DNA of 64,000 nt from Asanoa sp040654855 (GTDB taxonomy: Bacteria > Actinomycetota > Actinomycetes > Mycobacteriales > Micromonosporaceae). The notes under the pieces were generated by a model, which saw only the letters and a program-made list of their open reading frames with translations, had not been told where the DNA came from and searched no databases. A program made the position numbers and the translations under genes. Below, one piece after another: positions 32,843-41,214 of the stretch (the stretch's first letter is position 1; each line of letters begins with the position of its first letter). The DNA lies in NCBI RefSeq assembly GCF_040654855.1, contig NZ_JBFAIU010000006.1:6398-70397 (forward strand), read 5' to 3'.

Positions 32843-34717
32843 ATGAAGCTCCCACGAAAGTCCATCCTGGTCGGTGTCGCCGCGCTGACCGCGTTCGCGT
32901 TCGCCGCACCCGCGGCGGCAGCCGAACCGTCCGGGACCGTCCTGAGCGCCGGCGGCGAGACCGCCGTCGCCGACAGCTACATCGTCGTCTTCAAGGACAG
33001 CGCGGTCGCCCGGTCCGCGGTCGACGGCAGCGCGACGACGCTGGCCGGCCGGCACGGCGGCAAGGTGGTCCGCACCTACCGCACCGCGCTGCGCGGGTTC
33101 GAGCTGCGGGCCACCGCCGCGCAGGCGGCCCGGATCGCGGCGCACCCGAACGTCGCGTACGTCGAGCAGAACCACACCGTGCACGCGCTCGGCACGCAGA
33201 CCAACCCGCCGTCCTGGGGGTTGGACCGCATCGACCAGCGCAACCTGCCGCTCAACCAGTCGTACACGTACCCGAACACGGCCCCTAACGTGCACGCGTA
33301 CATCGTCGACACCGGGATCCGGACCACCCACCAGGACTTCGGTGGGCGGGCGACCAGCGGCTTCGACGCCGTCGACGGCGGCGCGGCGGACGACTGCAAC
33401 GGGCACGGCACGCACGTTGCCGGAACGGTCGGCGGCAACGCGTACGGCGTGGCCAAGGGCGTGCAACTCGTCGCGGTCCGGGTGCTCAACTGCCAGGGCA
33501 GCGGCACCAACGCTCAGGTGATCGGCGGCATCGACTGGGTGACCGCCAACGCGATCAAGCCGGCCGTGGCCAACATGAGCCTCGGCGGCGGCGCCAACAC
33601 CGCGATCGACAACGCGGTGAACAACGCCATCAACTCCGGCGTCACGTTCGCCATCGCGGCGGGCAACGGCAACATCCTCGGGCAGCGGCAGAACGCCTGC
33701 AACTACTCGCCGGCCCGGGTGCCCAACGCGATCACCGTCGGCGCCACCCAGAACAACGACGCCGCGGCCTCGTTCTCGAACTTCGGCACCTGCGTCGACA
33801 TCCTGGGCCCGGGCGTCAACATCACCTCGGCCTGGTACAGCAGCAACACCGCGACCAACACCATCAGCGGCACGTCGATGGCGACGCCGCACGTGGCCGG
33901 CGTGGCCGCGCTGGTGCTCTCGGCCAACCCGGGCTGGAGCAACCAGCAGGTCCGCGACTACCTGGTCAACAACGCGACGCCGAACGTCGTGACCAACCCT
34001 GGCACCGGGACCCCGAACCGGCTGCTCTTCGTGGTCAACGACGGCACACCGCCGGCGAACGACTTCGCCGTATCGGTCTCGCCGGCCAGCGGTTCCGTCA
34101 CCGCGGGCTCGGCCGCGACGGCCAGCGTCAGCACCAGCACCACGTCCGGGTCGGCCCAGTCGGTGTCACTGACCGCGAGCGGACTGCCGTCCGGTGCGAC
34201 GGCCAGCTTCAGCCCGGCGACCGTCACGTCGGGCGGCTCGTCGACGATGACGATCAGCACGTCGGCGTCGACCCCGTCCGGGACCTACGCGGTGAGCGTC
34301 AACGGGACCGGCGCGTCCGGCACCCGCTCGGCCACCTACTCGTTGACCGTCACCGGCGGCACGGGCGGCGGCTGCGCGGGCACCAACGGGACCGACGTCG
34401 CCATTCCGGACAACAACACCAACATCGCCAGCACGATCGCGATCGCGGGCTGCGGGCGCGCGCCGTCGAGCTCGTCGACCGTGGCCGTCAACATCGTGCA
34501 CACGTACCGCGGCGACCTGGTCATCGACCTCGTCGCGCCGGACGGCACCGCCTTCCGGCTCAAGAACAGCAGCGCCCTCGACAGCGCCGACAACGTCAAC
34601 GCGACCTACACGGTCAACCTGTCGGGCGAGTCGGCCAACGGCAACTGGCAGCTCCGGGTCCGGGACGTCTACAGCACGGACACGGGCTACATCAACACGT
34701 GGAGCCTGACCCTCTAG
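32843..34717 (+). CDS. Secreted subtilisin-family serine protease with P domain
   Basis: A 624-residue S8 protease. Signal peptide about 1-27 (AAPAAAA), I9 propeptide inhibitor about 45-115, catalytic domain about 125-400 with Asp156 (VDTGI), His188 (NGHGTHVAG) and Ser345 (GTSMATPH). A Ser/Thr-rich immunoglobulin-like domain at about 415-515 follows, then a C-terminal proprotein-convertase P domain (HTYRGDLVIDLVAPDGTAF). The catalytic part resembles the proteinase-K-like group. ATG 32843 sits after a GGAGGGGAGGAGGG site. The protein is secreted as a zymogen. It ends in the CTAG shared with the convergent GT26 gene. Confidence 0.95.
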   Translation: MKLPRKSILVGVAALTAFAFAAPAAAAEPSGTVLSAGGETAVADSYIVVFKDSAVARSAVDGSATTLAGRHGGKVVRTYRTALRGFELRATAAQAARIAAHPNVAYVEQNHTVHALGTQTNPPSWGLDRIDQRNLPLNQSYTYPNTAPNVHAYIVDTGIRTTHQDFGGRATSGFDAVDGGAADDCNGHGTHVAGTVGGNAYGVAKGVQLVAVRVLNCQGSGTNAQVIGGIDWVTANAIKPAVANMSLGGGANTAIDNAVNNAINSGVTFAIAAGNGNILGQRQNACNYSPARVPNAITVGATQNNDAAASFSNFGTCVDILGPGVNITSAWYSSNTATNTISGTSMATPHVAGVAALVLSANPGWSNQQVRDYLVNNATPNVVTNPGTGTPNRLLFVVNDGTPPANDFAVSVSPASGSVTAGSAATASVSTSTTSGSAQSVSLTASGLPSGATASFSPATVTSGGSSTMTISTSASTPSGTYAVSVNGTGASGTRSATYSLTVTGGTGGGCAGTNGTDVAIPDNNTNIASTIAIAGCGRAPSSSSTVAVNIVHTYRGDLVIDLVAPDGTAFRLKNSSALDSADNVNATYTVNLSGESANGNWQLRVRDVYSTDTGYINTWSLTL

Positions 34718-35520
34718 ACCGGGAACTCGGTGAGCGGCTCCGTCGCCGGTGGCGGCGGGGCCGCTTTCCACATCCCCGTGCGCTGCGCGAGCAGGCGCGA
34801 CGCGTAGGCGGGATTCAGGATCACGTAGCGGCGCCACAGCCTGCGCGGTTCCAGCCCGAGCCGCCAGAGCCACTCCAGGCCGCGCTTCTGCATCCACGAC
34901 GGCGGCTTGCGGAGCAGCCCGGCGTGGTAGTCGAAGGCGGCGCCGACGGCCAGTTGGGGCATGTCGAGCAACGGGCGCATGGCGTACGCGAAAATCTCCT
35001 GCCGTGGGCAGCCGAGCCCGACCAGCACCACGCGGGCGCCGGAGGCCCGGATCCGGTCGGCGATCTCCACAGCCTCGCCGGGCCGGGCGGTGCGGAACTT
35101 CGACGACTCCCAGCCGGCGAACTTGAGGGCCGGGAACATCTTCTCCAGCGCCGGCACGAGCCGGCCGAGCGTCTCGTCGGTCGAGCCGTAGAGATAGACC
35201 GGCAGGCCCTCGTCCGCGCACCGGGCCAGCACCCGCAGGGTCAGCGTCGGGCCGTAGACCCGGTCGGTGAGCGCGGTGCCGTGCAGCAGGTTGAGCCCCC
35301 AGCGCACGGGCTGCCCGTCGGGGGTGACCAGGTCGAACGAGTTGAGCCGGGCGTTGTGCGGCGGGTCGAGCACGCCGGTCATGACCCCGTGCACGGCCAG
35401 CGCGGTCAGCGCGAGCGGCCGGCGTTCGTGTGCCGCCTCGATCACGCGGGCGGTCGCGGTCTCGTAGTCGACGGCGTCGACCAGGACGCCGAGGACGCTG
35501 TGCCGGCCCTTGTCGATCAC
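34714..35520 (-). CDS. WecG/TagA/CpsF-family glycosyltransferase (GT26)
   Basis: A 268-residue GT26 enzyme; relatives add ManNAc(A)-type sugars to lipid-linked intermediates of wall teichoic acid or capsule. Motifs: LVTPDGQPVRWGLNLLHG, RVYGPTLTLRVL, YLYGSTDETLGRLVPALE and VGLGCPRQEIFAYAMRP. No membrane span, but the C terminus is basic and aromatic (WMQKRGLEWLWRLGLEPRRL), as in members that dock to the membrane. GTG 35520 overlaps the epimerase stop by four bases (GTGA), so the pair is translationally coupled and probably builds one surface glycan. Confidence 0.9.
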   Translation of the reverse strand: MIDKGRHSVLGVLVDAVDYETATARVIEAAHERRPLALTALAVHGVMTGVLDPPHNARLNSFDLVTPDGQPVRWGLNLLHGTALTDRVYGPTLTLRVLARCADEGLPVYLYGSTDETLGRLVPALEKMFPALKFAGWESSKFRTARPGEAVEIADRIRASGARVVLVGLGCPRQEIFAYAMRPLLDMPQLAVGAAFDYHAGLLRKPPSWMQKRGLEWLWRLGLEPRRLWRRYVILNPAYASRLLAQRTGMWKAAPPPPATEPLTEFPV

Positions 35521-36590
35521 GACCCGGGCACCCAGCGGTCGACGTTCGCCTCGTAGATCTCCCGCAGGATCATCGGTACGTCGTAGGTCTGCTTCCACTG
35601 CGGGTAGTGCTCCTGGAAGCGGGCCATGCTGCTGATCCACCACTGGTGGTCGCCGATCCGGGCCTGCTCGACATAGTTGATCTTCGGCTCGCGGCCCGAG
35701 ATCTCCTTGGCCAGGGCGAAGGCCTCGATGTGCGAGGTGTTCGAGTGCCGGCCGCCGCCCAGGTTGTAGATCTGGCCGGAGCGGGGTGCCCGGAAGAACG
35801 CCTCGAACGCGGTCAGCACGTCGTGCGAGTGGATCGCGTCGCGGACCATCTTGCCCTTGTAGCCGTAGAGGTTGTAGGTGCGCTCCTCCATCACGCAGCG
35901 CATCACGTAGCCGAGGAAGCCGTGCAGCTCGGCGGCCGAGTGGGCCGGGCCGGTCAGCGTGCCGCCCCGGAACGCGGCGGTCTTCATGCCGAAGTAGCGG
36001 CCGTACTCCTGGACCATCACGTCGCCGGCGACCTTGCTCACCCCGAAGATCGAGTGGAGGCAGTCGTCGATCGACATGTCCTCGGTCACGCCCTGCGCGT
36101 AGGGGTGGTCGGGAGCGATCTCGTAACGGGTCTCCTGCTCGACCAGCGGCAGGCTGTTGGGCCGGTCGCCGTAGACCTTGTTGGTCGAGCAGAAGATGAA
36201 CGGGGCTTCGATCGCGTGGTGCCGGGTGTTCTCCAGCACGTTGAGCGTGCCGACGGCGTTGACGTCGAAGTCGGTGAACGGCTCCTTGGCGGCCCAGTCG
36301 TGCGAGGGCTGTCCGGCGGTGTGGATCACCACCGCGATGTCGGAGCCGTACTTCTTGAAGATCTGCTCGAGCCCCGCACGGTCCCGGATGTCGGTGTCGT
36401 AGTGCGTGTAGGCGGTGCCGAGGTCGGCGCCGAGCTGCGCGACACTCCAGGCGGTCGAGCCGTCCTCGCCGTAGAAGTAGCGCCGCATGTCGTTGTCGAT
36501 GCCCACGACCTCCAGGCCGAGGCCGGCGAAATGCCGGCTGGCCTCCGAGCCGATCAAGCCTCCGGAACCGGTCACCAACGCGACGGACAC
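35517..36590 (-). CDS. NAD-dependent sugar epimerase (CDP-paratose-2-epimerase-like)
   Basis: A 357-residue extended short-chain dehydrogenase. The NAD motif is TGSGGLIGSEASRHF (residues 7-21) and the C-S-T substrate strand is FIFCSTNKVYGDRP. At the catalytic YxxxK position the sequence is F182-G-V-S-K186, so Tyr is replaced by Phe. The best overall likeness is to CDP-paratose/tyvelose epimerase relatives. GTG 36590 has a GGAG site. The gene is coupled to the GT26 gene downstream, and the tRNA-Leu lies 75 bases upstream on the same strand. Confidence 0.85.
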   Translation of the reverse strand: MSVALVTGSGGLIGSEASRHFAGLGLEVVGIDNDMRRYFYGEDGSTAWSVAQLGADLGTAYTHYDTDIRDRAGLEQIFKKYGSDIAVVIHTAGQPSHDWAAKEPFTDFDVNAVGTLNVLENTRHHAIEAPFIFCSTNKVYGDRPNSLPLVEQETRYEIAPDHPYAQGVTEDMSIDDCLHSIFGVSKVAGDVMVQEYGRYFGMKTAAFRGGTLTGPAHSAAELHGFLGYVMRCVMEERTYNLYGYKGKMVRDAIHSHDVLTAFEAFFRAPRSGQIYNLGGGRHSNTSHIEAFALAKEISGREPKINYVEQARIGDHQWWISSMARFQEHYPQWKQTYDVPMILREIYEANVDRWVPGS

Positions 36591-36664
36591 GCATCTACTC
36601 CAGGGCTGCTCGGCGACGGGTGGGCATAACGTTAGGGCTCCGCTAGTCGCGGAGCCCAACGTCA

Positions 36665-36750
36665 TGGTGGGGAAGGGGGGAGTTGAACCCCCACGCCCTT
36701 TCGGGCACACGGACCTGAACCGTGCGCGTCTGCCATTCCGCCACTTCCCC
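36665..36750 (-). tRNA. tRNA-Leu (CAG anticodon)
   Basis: A class II tRNA on the minus strand. The acceptor arms GGGGAAG (36744-36750) and CTTCCCC (36669-36675) pair perfectly. The anticodon loop TTCAGGT gives CAG, the long variable arm contains GCCCGAAAGGGC, and the T loop is in GGGGGTTCAACTCCCCC. Discriminator A and a genomically encoded CCA end the gene at 36665. A tRNA-Leu gene also neighbours fhaA in mycobacteria, which supports conserved synteny. Confidence 0.96.
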
Positions 36751-37001
36751 GGGAACAGCTGCCGGCACATATTACGCTATCCCTGCCGGTGGCCGTGGGC
36801 GGTTGCCGCTCGCGGCGCCTGGGAAGACTAACACGGCGTTTCCGCCACTCCGGTGGCGGGCGTCGGTCTCCCAGTCGTCACGTGCGGCAGCGCTCCCACG
36901 GCGTTCCACGGAGACCGGTATTGACCGTCGGCCGGTCGCCATGCGGACTGCAGGTGCCCCGGCCGGATACCATCATGGCCTCGGAACCCGAGGAGGAGCC
37001 G

Positions 37002-37775
37002 GTGAGCGTGCTGCAACGCTTCGAGAAGCGTTTGGAAGGCCTGGTCGAAGGGGCCTTCGCGAAGGTGTTCAAGGGGGTCGTCCACCCTGTGGAGATCCTC
37101 AACGCCATGCAGCGGGAGGCGGAGGCGCACAAGGCTATCCTGGCCGGCGGGCGGACTCTGGTGCCTAACCGCTACGTGATCGACCTATCCCCCTATGACC
37201 ACAGCCGGCTCGCGCCGTACGCGGCCGCGCTCGCCCAGGAGCTCGCGCAGTCGCAGGCCGAGTTCATCGGTGAGCAGGCGTGGACGGTCTACGGCGACGT
37301 GATCGTCGAGATCGAGCGCGGCGACGGCCTCGACACCGGCATGTTCCGGGTCACGGCCGAGGTCTACACGGGCGGCGACGTCGCGCCCGTCCCGCAGGGA
37401 TACGACCAGGGCGGCGGCTACCAGCAGCAGCAGCCCTACGACCAGGGATACGGCCAGCCGCCCATGCACGGCGGTGGCGGTGGTCCCGGCGGGCGCAACA
37501 TCCGCCTGGTCTCCGGCGACGGCCGGACGTACCCGCTGCAGATGGGTTCGACCGTGATCGGCCGGGGCGACCAGGCCAACCTGCGGCTGCCCGACGTCGG
37601 GATCTCGCGGCGCCACGCCCGGCTCGACTTCGACGGTGCGCAGGTCGTGCTCACCGACCTCGGCTCGACCAACGGCACGATGGTCAACGGCCAGCGCGTC
37701 TCGGCCGTCGCCCTCAACCCCGGTGACATGATCCAGCTCGGCACGACGACGCTGACGTTCCGCGTGGACGGTTAG
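37002..37775 (+). CDS. fhaA: FhaA: DUF3662 plus FHA-domain protein
   Basis: A 257-residue phosphothreonine reader. The N-terminal DUF3662 domain (VLQRFEKRLEGLVEGAFAKV, then HPVEILNAMQREAEAHK) is followed by a Gly/Gln/Tyr-rich linker and a C-terminal FHA domain (STVIGRGDQANLRLPDVGIS, then LGSTNGTMVNGQRV). In mycobacteria FhaA binds the phosphorylated pseudokinase MviN and tunes peptidoglycan synthesis. I take GTG 37002 because AGGAGG sits five bases upstream; ATG 36975 is possible. It is the first gene of the fhaA-fhaB-pstP-rodA-pbpA-pknA-pknB operon. Confidence 0.93.
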   Translation: MSVLQRFEKRLEGLVEGAFAKVFKGVVHPVEILNAMQREAEAHKAILAGGRTLVPNRYVIDLSPYDHSRLAPYAAALAQELAQSQAEFIGEQAWTVYGDVIVEIERGDGLDTGMFRVTAEVYTGGDVAPVPQGYDQGGGYQQQQPYDQGYGQPPMHGGGGGPGGRNIRLVSGDGRTYPLQMGSTVIGRGDQANLRLPDVGISRRHARLDFDGAQVVLTDLGSTNGTMVNGQRVSAVALNPGDMIQLGTTTLTFRVDG

Positions 37776-37779
37776 CCCG

Positions 37780-38265
37780 TTGGCCGGAGATTTCGTCGTC
37801 GAAGTCGCCCGGATCGGATTCATCATTCTGCTGTGGATCTTCGTATTCACGGTGGTGGGTGTGATCCGGCGTGACCTCTTCGCCGGGGCCCGATCCAGCC
37901 GGCTGGTCGCCGCACCACGGGGGGTTGGTGCGTCGACCGGCCAACAGCGGCCGGCCAAGGTGAAGCGGGGCCGCGCGGCACACCAGTTGGTGGTGACCGC
38001 GGGTCAGCTCGCCGGCACGCGAATCACGCTCGGTGACGGCCAGATCACGATCGGCCGCGCCGAGGACTCGACACTGGTGATCACCGACGATTACGCGTCG
38101 GCGCGTCACGCCCGGCTTGTTCCCAGGTCAGGGCAGTGGTTCGTGGAAGACCTGGGCTCGACGAACGGGACGTATCTCGATCGCGCTAAGGTCACCGGAC
38201 CGACCCCCGTCCCCCTCGGCGTGCCGATCCGCATCGGCCGCACTTCACTCGAGTTACGGCCATGA
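37780..38265 (+). CDS. fhaB: FhaB (FipA): membrane-linked FHA-domain protein
   Basis: A 161-residue protein with an N-terminal membrane segment (VARIGFIILLWIFVFTVVGVI), a basic linker and a C-terminal FHA domain (GRAEDSTLVITDDYASARHA, LGSTNGTYLDRAKV) that reads phosphothreonine. FhaB links Ser/Thr kinase signalling to the divisome in mycobacteria. It starts with TTG at 37780, four bases after the fhaA stop, and its ATGA overlaps pstP. Confidence 0.92.
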   Translation: MAGDFVVEVARIGFIILLWIFVFTVVGVIRRDLFAGARSSRLVAAPRGVGASTGQQRPAKVKRGRAAHQLVVTAGQLAGTRITLGDGQITIGRAEDSTLVITDDYASARHARLVPRSGQWFVEDLGSTNGTYLDRAKVTGPTPVPLGVPIRIGRTSLELRP

Positions 38266-39713
38266 CACTGACACTGCGTTACGCGGCCCGCAGTGACCGC
38301 GGTCTGATCCGGGACGGAAACCAAGACTCCGTCTACGCCGGACCGCGGCTGCTCGCCGTTGCCGACGGAATGGGCGGCATGGCCGCCGGTGACGTCGCGA
38401 GCAACATCGTCATCGGCGCCATGGCCCCGCTCGACGAGGACGTCCCTGGCGACGCCCTCGTCGACGCGCTGCGCACGGCCGTCGATACCGCCAACCAACA
38501 GCTCCGCGACACCGTCGACGCCAATCCGCAGCTCGAGGGCATGGGCACCACGCTCACCGCCATCCTGTTCTCGGGCAGCAAGATCGGCATGGTGCACATC
38601 GGCGACTCGCGGGCCTACATGCTGCGCGACGGCGAGTTCGCGCAGATCACCAAGGACGACACCTACGTACAGATGCTGGTCGACGAGGGCCGGATCAGCG
38701 CGGAGGAGGCGAGCAGCCACCCGCAGCGGTCGCTGCTCACCCGCGCGCTCGACGGGCGCGACATCGACCCCGAATACTCCGTGCGCCAGGTGCTCCGCGG
38801 TGACCGCTACCTGATCTGCAGCGACGGGCTCTCCGGCGTGGTCAGCGCCGAGACCATCGCCGAGTCGCTGCGGGACTTCGCCGACCCGCAGCAGTGCGTC
38901 GAACGCCTGGTCGCGCTCGCCCTGCGCGGCGGCGGCCCCGACAACATCACCGTGGTCGTCGCCGACGCGACCGACCAGGACATCGTCGAGGCGGCGCCGA
39001 TCGTCGGCGGCGCGGCGGCCCGCGACCGGGGCAACAGCACCTCGGCCAGCCCGGACACGCCGGCCGCCCGGGCGTCCGCGGCGCTCGCCGGCCCGCGCGC
39101 GCCGGTGCCCGACCAGAACCTGCCGGCCGACGCGAACGGCCGGGGTGGGGCGCACGAGGACGAGTCCGACCGGCGCCGCCGGCGGCCGCTGCGCACCGCG
39201 GTGCTCCTCGGCGTCCTGCTGATCATCCTCGGCGGCGGCCTGTGGGCCGGGTGGCGGGTGACGCAGCAGCAGTTCTACGTCGGTGCCACCGAGGAAGGCC
39301 AGCTCGCGGTGTTCCGCGGCGTGCCGGGCCAGATCGCGGGCGTCGACCTGTCGAGCGTCCAGTCGACCAGCCCGACCACGCTCGAGGACCTCACGGCCGT
39401 CGCGCAGGAGCGGGTCAAGCAGGGCATCCAGGCCGACAGCGAGGCCGACGCCCAACGCCGCCTCGCGGAGCTGACCACCGACGACCCCACGAACCCGAAC
39501 CTGAAGCCGGCCTGCCCGGCGAGCCCGACCCCGGTCGCCGACCCGACCGGGACGCCGACGAACCCACCGTCGGTGGGCCCGACGGCGACCGCCACCGCGA
39601 CCCCGAGCGCGCCCGCGACCGGCGTCGGCACGCCGACCTCGGGGCCTGACGCGCCGCCAACCGACACCGTGCCGCCGGTCATCGACCCGGCGGACTGCCG
39701 GCCGTCCGACTGA
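38262..39713 (+). CDS. pstP: PstP: PP2C-type Ser/Thr protein phosphatase
   Basis: A 483-residue membrane phosphatase that reverses PknA/PknB phosphorylation. The PP2C catalytic domain spans about 1-240 with metal ligands in QDS (21-23), ADGMGG (34-39), CSDGL (186-190) and GPDN (225-228). A disordered linker leads to one span at about 312-331, and an extracellular domain with a Pro/Thr-rich tail follows. The ATG overlaps the fhaB stop by four bases. Confidence 0.95.
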   Translation: MTLTLRYAARSDRGLIRDGNQDSVYAGPRLLAVADGMGGMAAGDVASNIVIGAMAPLDEDVPGDALVDALRTAVDTANQQLRDTVDANPQLEGMGTTLTAILFSGSKIGMVHIGDSRAYMLRDGEFAQITKDDTYVQMLVDEGRISAEEASSHPQRSLLTRALDGRDIDPEYSVRQVLRGDRYLICSDGLSGVVSAETIAESLRDFADPQQCVERLVALALRGGGPDNITVVVADATDQDIVEAAPIVGGAAARDRGNSTSASPDTPAARASAALAGPRAPVPDQNLPADANGRGGAHEDESDRRRRRPLRTAVLLGVLLIILGGGLWAGWRVTQQQFYVGATEEGQLAVFRGVPGQIAGVDLSSVQSTSPTTLEDLTAVAQERVKQGIQADSEADAQRRLAELTTDDPTNPNLKPACPASPTPVADPTGTPTNPPSVGPTATATATPSAPATGVGTPTSGPDAPPTDTVPPVIDPADCRPSD

Positions 39714-39717
39714 CATC

Positions 39718-41214
39718 GTGAGTTCGCAGGCCGGTCCGGTTAACACACCCGCAGCGACGGGTGAGCTGCCGCGCGTCCGAGACGTGCAGACGCGGCGCAA
39801 CGCCGAGCTGGCGCTGCTCGGCTTCGCCATGCTGCTCGTCGCGGCGTACAGCGCGACGATCCAGCTCACCATGTTCGACACGATCACCGGCAACTTCTGG
39901 GTGCCGGCGGCCGTGCTCAGCGCGCTCTTCCTCGGGCTGCACCTGGTGGTCCGGTACGCGGCGCCGTACGCCGACCCGGCCCTGATCCCGGCCGTCGCCC
40001 TGCTCAACGGCATCGGCGTGGGCTTCCTACGCCGGCTCGACCTGGCGGAGGCGCCGGCCGCCGAGCGCCTCAACTACCCGATCTTCGCGGGTACGGGCGG
40101 CCGCCAGCTCGCCTGGACGCTGATCGCGGTCGTCTTCGCCGCGCTGGTGCTCCTCGTGGTCAAGGACCACCGGGCGATCTCCCGGTACGCGTACACCCTG
40201 GGGCTCGGCGGCATCGTCCTGGTGCTGATCCCAGCCCTGTTGCCCGGTCAGTTCTCCGAGATCAACGGCGCCAAGCTGTGGATCAAGATCGGTGGCTTCC
40301 AGATCCAGCCGGGTGAGTTCGCCAAGCTGGCACTGCTCGCCTTCTTCGCCTACTACCTGGTGCGCAAGCGGGAAGTGCTCTCGCTGGCCAGCCGCCGGGT
40401 GCTCGGCGTCGACTTCCCGCGCGGCCGCGACCTCGGCCCGGTGCTCGCGGTCTGGGCGGTCTCGCTGCTGGTCCTGATCTTCGAGAAGGACCTCGGCACC
40501 TCGCTGCTCTACTTCGGCATGTTCGTGGTCACGCTCTATATCGCCACCGAGCGGGTGAGCTGGCTGATCATCGGTCTGCTGCTGTTCTTCGGCGGTGCGT
40601 ACGCCGCGTACCTGCTCGGCGCCTCGGTCGGCGGCCCGTTCGCCAACTTCTACCAGCGCGCCGAGATCTGGCTCGACCCGTTCTCCGACCCGTACGAGCG
40701 CGGCTACCAACTCGTCCAGTCACTGCTCGGGTTGGGCAGCGGCGGGCTGTTCGGAGCCGGGCCGGGCGGCGGGCAGCCGACCAAGATCCCCGAGGTGCAC
40801 AACGACTTCATCTTCGCCGGCATCGGTGAGGAGATCGGCCTCTTCGGGCTCTCCGCGCTCCTGATCATCTACCTGGTCATCGTCCAGCGCGGCCTGCGCG
40901 CGGGCCTCGCGGTGCGGGACTCCTTCGGCAAGCTGCTGGCCGGCGGCCTCGCGTTCACGCTGGCCTTGCAGGTGTTCGTCATCGTGGGTGGCATCAGCCG
41001 GCTGATTCCGCTGACCGGGCAGACCACGCCGTTCCTGTCCGCCGGTGGTTCGTCGCTGATGGCCAACTGGATGCTGATCGCGGTGTTGCTCCGGGTCTCC
41101 GACGCGGCCCGGCGGCCGGTCGACGGGTCGGCCTCGGCCCGGCCGAGCGGCGGCGCGACAGCAAGTGCCCCCGCGCAGCTGCACGGGGCGCCCACGGAGG
41201 TGATCAAGCCGTGA
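39718..41214 (+). CDS. rodA: RodA/FtsW-family peptidoglycan polymerase (SEDS)
   Basis: A 498-residue polytopic SEDS protein, the glycosyltransferase that polymerises lipid II with a class B PBP. Ten or more spans are visible. Family motifs include GAKLWIKIGGFQIQPGEFAK, FEKDLGTSLLYFGMF, the loop GYQLVQSLLGLGSGGLFGAG, NDFIFAGIGEEIGLFG and the C-terminal LTGQTTPFLSAGGSS. It lies directly upstream of its partner PBP, with GTGA overlap. It is assigned to RodA rather than FtsW because of the pbpA/pknAB context. GTG start at 39718. Confidence 0.94.
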   Translation: MSSQAGPVNTPAATGELPRVRDVQTRRNAELALLGFAMLLVAAYSATIQLTMFDTITGNFWVPAAVLSALFLGLHLVVRYAAPYADPALIPAVALLNGIGVGFLRRLDLAEAPAAERLNYPIFAGTGGRQLAWTLIAVVFAALVLLVVKDHRAISRYAYTLGLGGIVLVLIPALLPGQFSEINGAKLWIKIGGFQIQPGEFAKLALLAFFAYYLVRKREVLSLASRRVLGVDFPRGRDLGPVLAVWAVSLLVLIFEKDLGTSLLYFGMFVVTLYIATERVSWLIIGLLLFFGGAYAAYLLGASVGGPFANFYQRAEIWLDPFSDPYERGYQLVQSLLGLGSGGLFGAGPGGGQPTKIPEVHNDFIFAGIGEEIGLFGLSALLIIYLVIVQRGLRAGLAVRDSFGKLLAGGLAFTLALQVFVIVGGISRLIPLTGQTTPFLSAGGSSLMANWMLIAVLLRVSDAARRPVDGSASARPSGGATASAPAQLHGAPTEVIKP

